From Nitrosovibrio sp. Nv17 (GTDB taxonomy: Bacteria > Pseudomonadota > Gammaproteobacteria > Burkholderiales > Nitrosomonadaceae), in contig NZ_FPIQ01000022.1 of assembly GCF_900119085.1 (NCBI RefSeq), positions 1 to 49,451 of the forward strand: DNA of 49,451 nucleotides. The letters run 5' to 3'. Position numbers and translations under genes: made by a program. The notes beneath the pieces were generated by a model, which was given only the letters and a program-made list of their open reading frames with translations, did not search any database and was not told where the DNA came from. Shown here in pieces: positions 8,589 to 16,778 of this stretch; positions within the stretch are counted from its first letter, which is position 1; every line of letters starts with the position of its first letter.

Positions 8589-8715
8589 AAATAATGAATG
8601 CCCGGAAGGGAGTGCGCTCACCCGAGCGATCGGTTTTCGGGCCCCTTCCCGGAAGGGGAGGAGCGGGCGACTCCTGCCGGAGGACGGAATGCCTTGCAGA
8701 CATTCCGCTTCATTT

Positions 8716-8916
8716 CTACTTGCCGTCTTCCGCAGCACCACCGGCGCCGGTACTGCCATCTGCAGGAGCATCGGGTTCGTTGAGGTCGTCAAAATTCGGG
8801 GCCGAATCGCGCTCGACCGAGGCGGAGGGCGGAGGCTTGTCCATGGGGTGCTTCTTGTATTCGCACGCGGTCAATGCCAGCACCGCCAGGGTGACGGCAA
8901 GAAACGAATATTTCAT
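8716..8916 (-). CDS. Short lipoprotein (66 residues)
   Basis: Predicted lipoprotein: signal peptide MKYSFLAVTLAVLALTAC with lipobox LTAC, then a 48-residue mature tail that is Pro/Asp/Gly-rich (CEYKKHPMDKPPPSAS) and probably unstructured. The signal peptide closely resembles that of the gene at 9118-9321. A near-consensus promoter lies directly upstream (8953-8981). Function unknown. Confidence 0.8.
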   Translation of the reverse strand: MKYSFLAVTLAVLALTACEYKKHPMDKPPPSASVERDSAPNFDDLNEPDAPADGSTGAGGAAEDGK

Positions 8917-8952
8917 TATTCGATGATCCTATGGTTCGTTGCAGGAAAGCCC

Positions 8953-8981
8953 AGTATAGCAAAAGCTTTCTACCCGTTCAA
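8953..8981 (-). promoter_or_regulatory. Sigma-70 promoter of the 66-residue lipoprotein gene
   Basis: Minus strand: TTGAAC (8976-8981), 17-nt spacer, TATACT (8953-8958), 37 nt before the start at 8916. Among the best promoter matches in the window. Confidence 0.65.
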
Positions 8982-9026
8982 ACCGTAACCCGCTTGCGCG
9001 CGTCTCGACGCAAAATGCCTCATCAT

Positions 9027-9060
9027 AAAAAACCGCCCCTGGAGGAGGGGCGGTTTTTTC
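9027..9060. terminator. Bidirectional rho-independent terminator
   Basis: A6 (9027-9032), CCGCCCCT (9033-9040), loop GGAGG, AGGGGCGG (9046-9053), T6 (9054-9059). A perfect 8-bp GC stem flanked by A- and T-runs works in both directions. On the minus strand it ends transcription of the lipoprotein gene at 9118-9321 before the next promoter. Confidence 0.92.
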
Positions 9061-9117
9061 TTGGTGCCAGCTGGTTTCCATACACCATGCGCGGCGTCAT
9101 TCTCCCGGGCACCTGGC

Positions 9118-9321
9118 TTACTGTTCCGCCTGCTGCTGCTGCGCTGCCGCCTCGGCTTCCTTCTGCGCGGCTTCGATTTCTGCGTCGGTCAGCTGGCCCT
9201 CGCGATTCCAGAGGCTCGGGGGATATTGCCCTGGCTTTCCTTCCCCCGGCTCGTGCGACTTCAGCTGGTCACATCCGGTCAGTGTCAGTATCAGGGCGGC
9301 GGCGAGGAGCGAGTACTTCAT
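9118..9321 (-). CDS. Short lipoprotein (67 residues)
   Basis: Predicted lipoprotein starting at 9321: MKYSLLAAALILTLTGC, lipobox LTGC, then CDQLKSHEPGEGKPGQYPP and a charged Ala/Glu/Gln-rich helix at the C-terminus. A clear AAGGAG ribosome site precedes the start. It is followed by a strong terminator at 9027-9060, so it is a single-gene unit. The signal peptide is nearly the same as that of the 66-residue neighbour, which suggests duplication and divergence. Function unknown. Confidence 0.83.
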   Translation of the reverse strand: MKYSLLAAALILTLTGCDQLKSHEPGEGKPGQYPPSLWNREGQLTDAEIEAAQKEAEAAAQQQQAEQ

Positions 9322-9419
9322 GTGTTTTGATCTCCTTAAGGTAGATACGTGTTGATAACGACTCACGGGTACGTTGGTACGTTGCACAGTGCTTCCGGTT
9401 GTTTCGTCTGCACCAGTCG

Positions 9420-9465
9420 TTCAAATCTGAAAAAGCCACTGCTTCAAATCTGAAAAGACCACTAC
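9420..9465. repeat. Two tandem 23-nt repeats
   Basis: TTCAAATCTGAAAAAGCCAC-TGC (9420-9442) is followed at once by TTCAAATCTGAAAAGACCAC-TAC (9443-9465), with three substitutions. They lie in the non-coding gap upstream of the 67-residue lipoprotein gene and could be regulator-binding sites or a small slippage repeat. Confidence 0.7.
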
Positions 9466-9504
9466 TTTAATAGCAGAATTGGGATATGTTGTCCAGTTTT
9501 TGTG

Positions 9505-9524
9505 GCGTATCCACAAGGATACGC
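9505..9524. other. Perfect 8-bp hairpin, tetraloop
   Basis: GCGTATCC, loop ACAA, GGATACGC, in the gap downstream of roxA. No T-run follows on either strand, so it is not a standard terminator. It may be an operator or mRNA 3'-end structure. Confidence 0.55.
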
Positions 9525-9631
9525 ATAAGCTGTTAACGGCCGGATGGCAAGGCTTTCGGTCGGCACGAAAATGACGTTTAATCGTTTTTCATCGTGCTGC
9601 CGCTCGATGCGCGCATATGCCGATGGCAGGA

Positions 9632-10777
9632 TCATGCATCGTCTTCCGAAGGTTGGCCGGGTATCTCAATGAATCCATGAAGATACCATTGATGGCACAG
9701 TGCCAGCGCATCCCTGTCGATGCGTTTTCCCGGGGGCAGCGCACGTGCATCGGCGAACCGCTTCAGCCATCGCCGCGCACGGATATCCGCCGTGTACGAC
9801 TCCCCATTGAGGAAGAAGGTTTTTTTTCTATACAGCAGGCAGCTCCTCAGGTTCAGTTTCAATCCATTGCGACGCGTCTCGCGTGCAAACGCCTTTTCGC
9901 CCAGAGGATCTGCCGGAGGCGTGAAGAAGACGTGCGGCTTCGGTTCCGTGAGATGGCACCCCATGAAATGCTCGACATCGGCGCGGTTCCAGCGGATTCG
10001 GTCCAGCACCGCAGCCGCCCTCTCGATCGCAGGGGTGCCGATGTGGCCCGGTCGTGCCGTCGGCGCCAGATCCGGATCCCGGTACATGCCCCCGAGCGCG
10101 AGACGCTCCTGGAGGTGGAAGAGGAACTGGGTGGCAAGTTCCTGGTGGGTCGGGGCCCGGAATCCGATCGAACAGGTCATGCAGCCGTCGCCTTGCGCCA
10201 CGCCGTCATGCGCATAGCCGGGGGGCAGGTAGAGCATGTCGCCAGGTTCCAGCATCCATTCCTGCTCCGCTTCGAAGTGCCGGAGAATCTTCAGCGGCGC
10301 CCCCTCGACCAGGCGGGTGTCCTGCTGAGCGGATATCTGCCAGCGCCGCCGCCCCGCACCCTGCAGGAGGAACACGTCGTAAGAGTCGACATGGGGGCCG
10401 ACGCCGCCCCCGTCGGGTGCGTAGCTTACCATCAGGTCGTCGAGGCGCGCGCGGGGAATGAAGTCGAACTCGAGCAGCAGCTTCCAGGCGTCGGGCAGGA
10501 AATGGTTGACGTCCTGGACCAGCAGCGTCCATTGCCCCTGGGGCAGGTGGGCGAAAGTGCGCCGGGCAAAGGGGCCGTGCTTCACGCGCCACGTGTTTCC
10601 GCGGCGGATGACCAGGCGCGCGCGTGCATCCACGTGGCAGGCTAGGCGGATGAGTTCGTCCGGTGTCAACAGTCCCTCAAAACCCGGCAGGGCATTGCGC
10701 ACCAGCAGAGGTTCTTTCTGCCAGTGCCGGCGCAGGAAGGCACGCGGCGTGAGCGCTCCCAGCAGCCCGGCCCTCAT
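9632..10777 (-). CDS. roxA: JmjC-type ribosomal protein uL16 arginine hydroxylase (RoxA/YcfD)
   Basis: Fe(II)/2-oxoglutarate oxygenase of 381 residues. E. coli YcfD (RoxA) hydroxylates an arginine of ribosomal protein uL16, and this protein follows the same layout: a cupin core with HxD...H iron ligands at His129, Asp131 (GVGPHVDSYD) and His190 (LPPGYAHDG), then a helical dimerisation and winged-helix C-terminal part. The DVNHFLPDAWKL and PLKIL stretches are typical. Its start codon overlaps the mutL stop by 4 nt (ATGA at 10774-10777), so it is translated with mutL. Confidence 0.93.
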   Translation of the reverse strand: MRAGLLGALTPRAFLRRHWQKEPLLVRNALPGFEGLLTPDELIRLACHVDARARLVIRRGNTWRVKHGPFARRTFAHLPQGQWTLLVQDVNHFLPDAWKLLLEFDFIPRARLDDLMVSYAPDGGGVGPHVDSYDVFLLQGAGRRRWQISAQQDTRLVEGAPLKILRHFEAEQEWMLEPGDMLYLPPGYAHDGVAQGDGCMTCSIGFRAPTHQELATQFLFHLQERLALGGMYRDPDLAPTARPGHIGTPAIERAAAVLDRIRWNRADVEHFMGCHLTEPKPHVFFTPPADPLGEKAFARETRRNGLKLNLRSCLLYRKKTFFLNGESYTADIRARRWLKRFADARALPPGKRIDRDALALCHQWYLHGFIEIPGQPSEDDA

Positions 10778-12594
10778 CTGCCGCGCATGAACATCTTGTC
10801 GAGATCCACGAGACTGATTTCAAGCCACGTGGGCCGGCCGTGATTGCACTGGCCGGAGCGTTCGGTCGCCTCCATTTCGCGCAGCAGCGCATTCATCTCC
10901 GGAAGGGTCAGCGTGCGGTGGGCACGCACCGCGCCGTGGCAGGCCATGGTGGAGAGCAGTTCGTTGCGCCGCGCGGTCATTACCTGGCTGGCACCGAATT
11001 CACGGATTTCGCCGATGACGTCCTGCGCCAGCCTGATCACATCGGCGTGCTGGAGCGTGACGGGAACCGCACGCAACGCCAGCATGGTCGGGGAGAGCGC
11101 TGCCATTTCGAACCCCAGCTCGTGCAGCAACGGGCCATTCTCCTCGACCGTGGCAATATCCAGATGGTCCGCCTGGAACGTGACGGGAATCAGCAGGGAT
11201 TGCATTGCGAGCGGACGGGTGTCGAGCGCCGACTTGAGTTTTTCGTACAGAATTCGTTCATGGGCGGCGTGCATGTCCACGATCAGCAGGCCGCGGTCGT
11301 TCTGGGCAAGGATGTAGATGCCCAGCAGTTGTGCCAGTGCAAATCCGAGCGGAGGCATGGCAGGAGCGGCATCGGTGCCCGGGGATGTCGCCGGTAGCGC
11401 TGCAGGCGTTGCACCGCTACCAAACAGGGTGCGATAGAACGCTTGCGGTTGGGCGGCGGTCGGGGGAAAGGCCAGGGATCCGCCGGATCCCACCGGTGAT
11501 GCGAACGGGATGGCATGCTGCCGAGAGGACGGATCCGCCGCCGCACCCTTCCCGGCATGACCCGAATCCGGGCCGGAAGCGGTATTTGCAGCGGCCGCAG
11601 GGCTGTATCGCGGTGCCGCTAATGCCTTGTCGAGCGCATGAAACACGAACTGATGAAGTGCGCGCGGGTCGCGAAACTTGACTTCGGTTTTGGTGGGATG
11701 GACATTCACATCCACGCCCCCGGGGTTCATTTCGAGGAACAGTACGAAGGCTGGGTGGCGCTCGGTATGCAGGACGTCGCGATAGGCTTCGCGCAGCGCG
11801 TGGATGATGAGCCCGTCGCGCACGAAGCGGCCGTTGACGAAGAAGTACTGGTTGTCGCGGGACGAGCGGGAGTAGTGCGGCAGCGCGGAAGCGCCCCACA
11901 GTCTCAAGTCTGCCGCCTCCTCGTCGATGGATATCGAGGCCTGGGCGAATTCGTCCCCCAGGATCGCGGCGATGCGACGCTCCGCATCCGCCGGGCGCAG
12001 GTGTCGGCGCAGTCCACCATTGTGCTGCAGCGTAAAGCCGATATTGGGGCGCGACAGTGCAATGCGCTTGAAGATCTCGTCGCAGTGGGCGTATTCCGTG
12101 GCTTCGGTCTTCAGGAATTTGCGACGGGCGGGCGTGTTGAAGTAGAGATCGCGCACTTCCACCGCCGTGCCCTGGGTGAGTGCAGCCGGTTCGGGCGGCA
12201 ACGCCCGGCCATTCTTTGCCTGTACACTCCATGCGTACGGCATTCCCTGCCTGTGGCTCGTCAGGGTCAGATGCGAGACCGCTGCGATGCTGGCCAGGGC
12301 CTCGCCCCGGAATCCCAGACTGGTGATGCCCTGCAACTCCTCCAGCGTACCGATCTTGCTGGTTGCATGGCGGGCGAGAGCGAGCGGCAGATCATCCGGT
12401 GCAATGCCGATGCCGTCGTCCGTGATGCGGATCGATTTCACGCCTCCCTGGAGCAGATGGACCGCTATCTCCGATGCGCCCGCATCCACGCTGTTTTCCA
12501 GCAGTTCCTTGAGGGCTGAGGCGGGCCGTCCGATGACCTCCCCCGCGGAGATCTGGCTGATGAGCAGATCCGGCAACAGCCTGATCGCGCTCAC
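10774..12594 (-). CDS. mutL: DNA mismatch repair protein MutL
   Basis: 606 residues. N-terminal GHKL ATPase: ELLENSVDAGA (motif I), DDGIGI (II), RHATSKI and GFRGEALASI (III). A Gln/Ala/Pro-rich linker follows at about 340-420, then the C-terminal dimerisation domain. The latter carries DMHAAHERILYE at about 437-448, which fits the endonuclease motif DxHA(x)2E(x)4E with Met in place of Gln, as in Neisseria MutL. That makes it a likely nicking MutL for methyl-independent repair, unlike E. coli MutL, which relies on MutH. mutS is not in the window. Precedes roxA with a 4-nt overlap. Confidence 0.97.
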   Translation of the reverse strand: MSAIRLLPDLLISQISAGEVIGRPASALKELLENSVDAGASEIAVHLLQGGVKSIRITDDGIGIAPDDLPLALARHATSKIGTLEELQGITSLGFRGEALASIAAVSHLTLTSHRQGMPYAWSVQAKNGRALPPEPAALTQGTAVEVRDLYFNTPARRKFLKTEATEYAHCDEIFKRIALSRPNIGFTLQHNGGLRRHLRPADAERRIAAILGDEFAQASISIDEEAADLRLWGASALPHYSRSSRDNQYFFVNGRFVRDGLIIHALREAYRDVLHTERHPAFVLFLEMNPGGVDVNVHPTKTEVKFRDPRALHQFVFHALDKALAAPRYSPAAAANTASGPDSGHAGKGAAADPSSRQHAIPFASPVGSGGSLAFPPTAAQPQAFYRTLFGSGATPAALPATSPGTDAAPAMPPLGFALAQLLGIYILAQNDRGLLIVDMHAAHERILYEKLKSALDTRPLAMQSLLIPVTFQADHLDIATVEENGPLLHELGFEMAALSPTMLALRAVPVTLQHADVIRLAQDVIGEIREFGASQVMTARRNELLSTMACHGAVRAHRTLTLPEMNALLREMEATERSGQCNHGRPTWLEISLVDLDKMFMRGR

Positions 12595-12637
12595 TGCGCC
12601 GGACGCCGATGCGGGTGCGTGTGAAAGCGGGGATGGA

Positions 12638-13555
12638 TCATCTCATTGCCGCCCGGATGGTCGCATGGTCGAGGTGTGGTGCAAACATTTCAATAAAATC
12701 ATAGACATATCCTCTAAGATAGCTGTTGCGGCTGATGCCGATGCGGGTGGTGCTCGGCTCGAACAGGTGGCCTGCGTCGATCGCGCGCAGATAGTGGTCG
12801 CGTTTCGGCTCGAACGCCATTTTTGCCAGGATGCCGACGCCCAGGCCCAGTTCCACGTACGTCTTGATCACGTCCGCGTCGATGGCCGTCAGCACCACGT
12901 TGGGATTGAGTCCCCTGGCGTCGAAGGCCTGATTGATCTTCGATCGTCCGGTGAACGCGAAATCGTAGGTGATGATGGGGTGGCGGGCAATATCTTCCAG
13001 GGTCAATGTCCGGAGCTCGAGCAGGGGATGCCCCTGCGGCACGATGATGCAGCGGTTCCACTGATAGCAGGGCAGCATCACCAGTTCCTCGAACAACTCG
13101 ATCGCCTCGGTCGCGATCGCGATGTCCGCCTCCCCCGATGTGACCAGCTCGGCGATCTGGGTCGGGTTGCCCTGCCGCAAAATGAGTTTCACCTTAGGAT
13201 AGCATGCGGTAAAATGCTTGATTGCGGGCGGCAGGGCATACCGTGCCTGGGTATGGGTGGTGGCGATGGTAAGGGAACCGGAGGCTTCGTTGGCGAAGTC
13301 CTGGCCGATCTGTTTCAGATTTTTCGCATCTTTCAGCATTCTTTCGGCGATGTCCAGGATGGCCTGCCCCGGCGGCGTGACCTTGACTACGCGTTTTCCG
13401 TGGCGGACGAAGATATCCACTCCCAGTTCATTCTCCAGAAGGCGTATCTGCTTGCTGATCCCGGGTTGTGAGGTGTGCAGTGCCTCCGCGGCCTTGGAGA
13501 GGTTCAGGCCCTGGCTCACGACCTCGTGCAGATAGCGCAGCTGCTGCAGCTTCAT
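12638..13555 (-). CDS. cysB: LysR-type regulator of sulfur assimilation CysB
   Basis: 305-residue LysR-family activator. The winged helix-turn-helix begins MKLQQLRYLHEVVSQGLNLS, with SQPGISKQIRLLENELG as recognition helix, as in CysB/Cbl. The effector domain keeps TTHTQARY and VIKTYVELGLGVGILA, the usual CysB signatures for O-/N-acetylserine or sulfate sensing. Divergent from the cysI-H-D-N operon, which is the expected target. The regulatory role is inferred from family and position. Confidence 0.94.
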   Translation of the reverse strand: MKLQQLRYLHEVVSQGLNLSKAAEALHTSQPGISKQIRLLENELGVDIFVRHGKRVVKVTPPGQAILDIAERMLKDAKNLKQIGQDFANEASGSLTIATTHTQARYALPPAIKHFTACYPKVKLILRQGNPTQIAELVTSGEADIAIATEAIELFEELVMLPCYQWNRCIIVPQGHPLLELRTLTLEDIARHPIITYDFAFTGRSKINQAFDARGLNPNVVLTAIDADVIKTYVELGLGVGILAKMAFEPKRDHYLRAIDAGHLFEPSTTRIGISRNSYLRGYVYDFIEMFAPHLDHATIRAAMR

Positions 13556-13854
13556 AGGGTACCGTCTATTCCGAGATATATGGTTTGGTTATAATAATCT
13601 AACATAATATTCTTTCGTGATATATATATCTGCTGTATCATGCATGGTTCAGACGGGGATCCATGGGTGCCGGGGCGGGTACGGAAGTGTGGGGATCAAG
13701 AGATTCGTTCGGTTCATGTTGAAAAAGGGACTGAAGGCGGGCGAGGGATCGAGAATGGTCCCGTTGCTGCGCTCCCGCACGGAAACTGCCCCACGGATTT
13801 TCTTTCCGGCGTCATGAAGACCGGATGACAGGTGACGGGCAAAGGAGAATGCAG
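13556..13854. promoter_or_regulatory. cysB-cysI divergent control region, 299 nt
   Basis: The first third (about 13570-13645) is strikingly AT-rich for this genome, with TATA-type steps such as GATATATATATC at 13619-13630 and GATATATGG near 13575. This is the kind of DNA CysB binds. The remaining 200 nt is a GC-normal leader before cysI, ending in the ribosome site AAAGGAG (13841-13847). A 66-codon frame at 13617-13817 has no signature of a real protein. Confidence 0.55.
13613..13641 (+). promoter_or_regulatory. cysIp: Candidate CysB-dependent promoter of cysI operon
   Basis: TTTCGT (13613-13618), 17 nt, TATCAT (13636-13641). The -35 is poor, as expected for an activator-dependent promoter, and the AT-rich tract lies over and upstream of it. 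It would leave a 5' leader of about 205 nt. Pattern-based only. Confidence 0.35.
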
Positions 13855-15960
13855 ATGAGTTACATGGACAATCTCGCAAATGATGCCGAGATCGAGGCGT
13901 ACGGCAAATCCGTGCAGGAGTACCTCGATCTGAAGATGGATGTCACGCGCTTTACCGCCGGCCGCCTGCAGATGGGGATCTACGGCCAGCGGCAGGAAGG
14001 CGTGAACATGATACGGATCAAGCTCCCGGGCGGGCGTGTGAGCGCATCCAAGCTGCGGACCATCGCCAGTGCGCTGGAGACCTATTCGCGCCACGATGTG
14101 GTGCACATCACCACGCGCCAGGACATCCAGATGCACTACGTGCCGCTGGAGCAGACCCCTGCAGCGCTGCGCCATCTCGCTGCGGGCGGCCTGACGACGC
14201 GCGAGGCCTGCGGCAACACCATACGCAATGTCACCACCTGCCCGCTGTCGGGGGTATGCCCGCGCCAGCACGTCGACGTGACGGCGCACCTCGAGGGTAC
14301 GGTGCAGCATTTTCTGCGCAATCCGCTGACCCAGCAGATGCCGCGCAAGTTCAAGATCAGTCTGTCGGCCTGCGAAGCCGACTGCGCGCAGGGCATGATG
14401 CACGACCTGGGTGTCATCGCGGTGCACAGTGGCGACCGGTTCGGCTTCAAGGTCGTTGCCGGCGGGGGGCTGGGGCACAAGCCGCATGAGGCCGTCGTGG
14501 TCGAGGAATTCGTCGAGGAAAAAGACCTGTTTGCGGTCATGGAGGCCGTGATACAGGTGCACAACCGCTATTCCGACCGTGCCAAGCGCGCCAAATCGCG
14601 CATCAAATTCCTCGTCGACAAATTCGGTCCGGAAGGCTTCGTGGAAAAATACCGGGAAGAACTGGGGCGCGCCCGGTCCGCTCTGTCCCTGCAGGATCGC
14701 CCGGCGGGAGAATGGAGCGCGGGAAGCGCCACCGGGGAGATCCCCGGCATGGGCGCGCCGCGGCGCCTGTTCGCCCAGAAGCAGTCGGGGCACTATGTCT
14801 TTCCGATCGGCGTGCCCATGGGCAACCTGGATGCGCGGCAGTTGCGTGGATTGGCCGATCTGTGTGACACGTTCGATTTGCCCGACATCCGCGCCACGCA
14901 GGACCAGAACATGTTCCTGACCGGCGTGCACGAAAGCAGGATCGAATCGGTGCGCGCAGCCCTAGCTGAGCTTGGACTGGGATTGCCGCAGGTGGGAGAC
15001 GATGTCGTCGCCTGCCCCGGCACCTCGACCTGCCGCCTCGGCATCACCTCCAGTACGATCGTCGGTCCCAAGCTCAGCGGAGGAAAGCACGACCTGAAGA
15101 TTCGCGTATCGGGCTGCCACAACGGCTGCGCCCAGCCGGAGGCCGCCGACATCGGCATCTACGGGGAGGGCAAGCGCATGCACGGCAGGCTCGTGCCCCA
15201 CTACCAGATGCACTTCGGCGGCAATGCCATGGCAGGCGGCGCACTGGCTTTCAAGGGGCCCTCCGTACCCACGGCGCGTATCCAGGAAGCGATCGAACGG
15301 GTGCAGGGCGCCTACGACAGCGGTCGGGAAGGGGGCGAGACCTTCTTCACATGGGCGCACCGGATGGATCGCACGTTTTTTGGCGAACTCCTGGCGGATC
15401 TCCTGGTCGTCGCCCCTGAGGACGTGGAGCGGGTCGCGCGGGACCACGGGCAGGAAGAGGATTTCCGGGTGTTGCAACTGGGCGGCGGGGAGTGCGCCGG
15501 AGTGGTGCAGGCCCGGATCGGCACCAATTTCTACGAGGCGGCTCATGAAAGAAACTATCGTGACGCCCTCAAGTTCCAGTCCAAGTTCGTGGATGCCGTC
15601 CATTGTGCCGCCGAAATCGCCCGGCTGATCAGTCAGGGTATGACCGACCTGCTGGGGGGCAAGCGCTACGACGATCTGCTCGAGCAGGCCGAGGAGCTGC
15701 ACCGCGTATTGCCGACCAAGCCGCGCCTGTCCCGTCAATTGGTCAAGTTCGCCGAGGATTTTGCGCAACCGGCCGAAGACTTGACCGACGGACGCCTGAC
15801 AGAATTGTTTTCCGAGCTGGATGCCTGGACCATGGAGGTGGCGGAGTTCTGCCTGACATTCGATCGCCAACTGGACCTGACCGGGGCCTTGCCGGCACCC
15901 CTCAAAATCGTTACCCGGTCCTCGGCCGTGTCGCGGGAACAGCCGTCCGTCATCGCCTAG
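13855..15960 (+). CDS. cysI: Siroheme sulfite/nitrite reductase, ferredoxin-type, with C-terminal extension
   Basis: Reduces sulfite to sulfide by six electrons. The start at 13855 (MSYMDNLAND), behind AAAGGAG, is preferred to an in-frame ATG 10 codons upstream; it gives 701 residues. Two ferredoxin-like repeats carry RQDIQMHYVPL and the siroheme/[4Fe-4S] ligands Cys387 and Cys393 (CPGTSTC) and Cys421 and Cys425 (CHNGC). The core ends near residue 550. About 150 extra, mostly helical residues follow (from CAGVVQARIG, through FQSKFVDAVHCAAEIARLI) and match no domain I can name. No cysJ flavoprotein is adjacent, so the electron donor may be ferredoxin or the fused oxidoreductase downstream. Nitrite as substrate cannot be excluded, but the cys context argues for sulfite. 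Confidence 0.92.
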   Translation: MSYMDNLANDAEIEAYGKSVQEYLDLKMDVTRFTAGRLQMGIYGQRQEGVNMIRIKLPGGRVSASKLRTIASALETYSRHDVVHITTRQDIQMHYVPLEQTPAALRHLAAGGLTTREACGNTIRNVTTCPLSGVCPRQHVDVTAHLEGTVQHFLRNPLTQQMPRKFKISLSACEADCAQGMMHDLGVIAVHSGDRFGFKVVAGGGLGHKPHEAVVVEEFVEEKDLFAVMEAVIQVHNRYSDRAKRAKSRIKFLVDKFGPEGFVEKYREELGRARSALSLQDRPAGEWSAGSATGEIPGMGAPRRLFAQKQSGHYVFPIGVPMGNLDARQLRGLADLCDTFDLPDIRATQDQNMFLTGVHESRIESVRAALAELGLGLPQVGDDVVACPGTSTCRLGITSSTIVGPKLSGGKHDLKIRVSGCHNGCAQPEAADIGIYGEGKRMHGRLVPHYQMHFGGNAMAGGALAFKGPSVPTARIQEAIERVQGAYDSGREGGETFFTWAHRMDRTFFGELLADLLVVAPEDVERVARDHGQEEDFRVLQLGGGECAGVVQARIGTNFYEAAHERNYRDALKFQSKFVDAVHCAAEIARLISQGMTDLLGGKRYDDLLEQAEELHRVLPTKPRLSRQLVKFAEDFAQPAEDLTDGRLTELFSELDAWTMEVAEFCLTFDRQLDLTGALPAPLKIVTRSSAVSREQPSVIA

Positions 15961-15967
15961 ATCAGCA

Positions 15968-16705
15968 ATGGGGGCGCTCCTCAAGACCCGGGATAGGGAT
16001 CTGGATGGCAGGATAGGCAGGGTGCGGGTCCTGCTGGACCGGGCGCAGGCGGACTACGCGCCAGTGGTCTTTGCCACCAGTTTCGGTGCGGAAGACATGG
16101 TGCTGACGCACCTCATCGCGGAACACTATCCCGCCATCGGCATGTTCACGCTGGATACCGGGCGCCTGCCGGAAGAAACGCATCGCCTGATGCAGGAGGT
16201 ATCGAAACGTTACGGCATTCGGGTTCCGGTCTATTTTCCGGAACCTGCCGCAGTGGAGGCATACGTTTCCCGGAATGGCACCAATGGGTTCTATGAAAGC
16301 GTGGATCTCCGCAAAAGCTGCTGCCATATCCGCAAAGTGGAGCCCCTGAAGCGGGCGCTGGCAGGTAAGCGGGCATGGATCACCGGCTTGCGCCGGGACC
16401 AGGCGCCGACCCGCAGGGATCTGGCCGAATCGGTGTTCGATGCCGACAATGGTCTGCAGAAGCTGAACCCGCTGCTGGACTGGAAGCAATCGGATGTGTG
16501 GGACTTCCTGCATCTGTTCGATGTTCCCTACAATGCCCTGCACGACAAGGGATACGCCAGTATCGGCTGCGCGCCCTGTACGCGCGCCATCACGCTTGGC
16601 GAGGACGTGCGTGCCGGACGGTGGTGGTGGGAGAATCCGGAACTCAAGGAGTGCGGCCTGCATCCGCCGGACAAGCGGCGCAAGGCGGCACCGGTCGCGG
16701 GATAG
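15968..16705 (+). CDS. cysH: Adenylylsulfate (APS) reductase, iron-sulfur type CysH
   Basis: Thioredoxin-dependent reduction of APS to sulfite and AMP. 245 residues. The cluster cysteines Cys118-Cys119 (KSCCHIRKVEPL) and Cys201/Cys204 (GCAPCTRA) mark the [4Fe-4S] APS-preferring class, in contrast to the cluster-free PAPS reductase of E. coli. The catalytic Cys229 is in the C-terminal ECGLHP. The P-loop-like region is TSFGAEDMVL at 37-46. Absence of cysC (APS kinase) from the operon fits an APS route. Starts 7 nt after cysI. Confidence 0.95.
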   Translation: MGALLKTRDRDLDGRIGRVRVLLDRAQADYAPVVFATSFGAEDMVLTHLIAEHYPAIGMFTLDTGRLPEETHRLMQEVSKRYGIRVPVYFPEPAAVEAYVSRNGTNGFYESVDLRKSCCHIRKVEPLKRALAGKRAWITGLRRDQAPTRRDLAESVFDADNGLQKLNPLLDWKQSDVWDFLHLFDVPYNALHDKGYASIGCAPCTRAITLGEDVRAGRWWWENPELKECGLHPPDKRRKAAPVAG

Positions 16706-16778
16706 ACGCGACCCGGATGCGGGTGACAGGGCGATGATGCCTCAAGGCGGGTGGAATGAATCATTATCGGGATCGAGC

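Noticed and set aside
8642-8658. CCCCTTCC-C-GGAAGGGG hairpin as terminator of the 66-residue lipoprotein gene
   Set aside because: Stem is good, but no T-run follows on the minus strand and the loop is a single base; not a convincing terminator.
13617-13817. 66-codon frame in the cysI leader
   Set aside because: No ribosome site or similarity to known leader peptides, and it overlaps the probable promoter; not supported as a gene.
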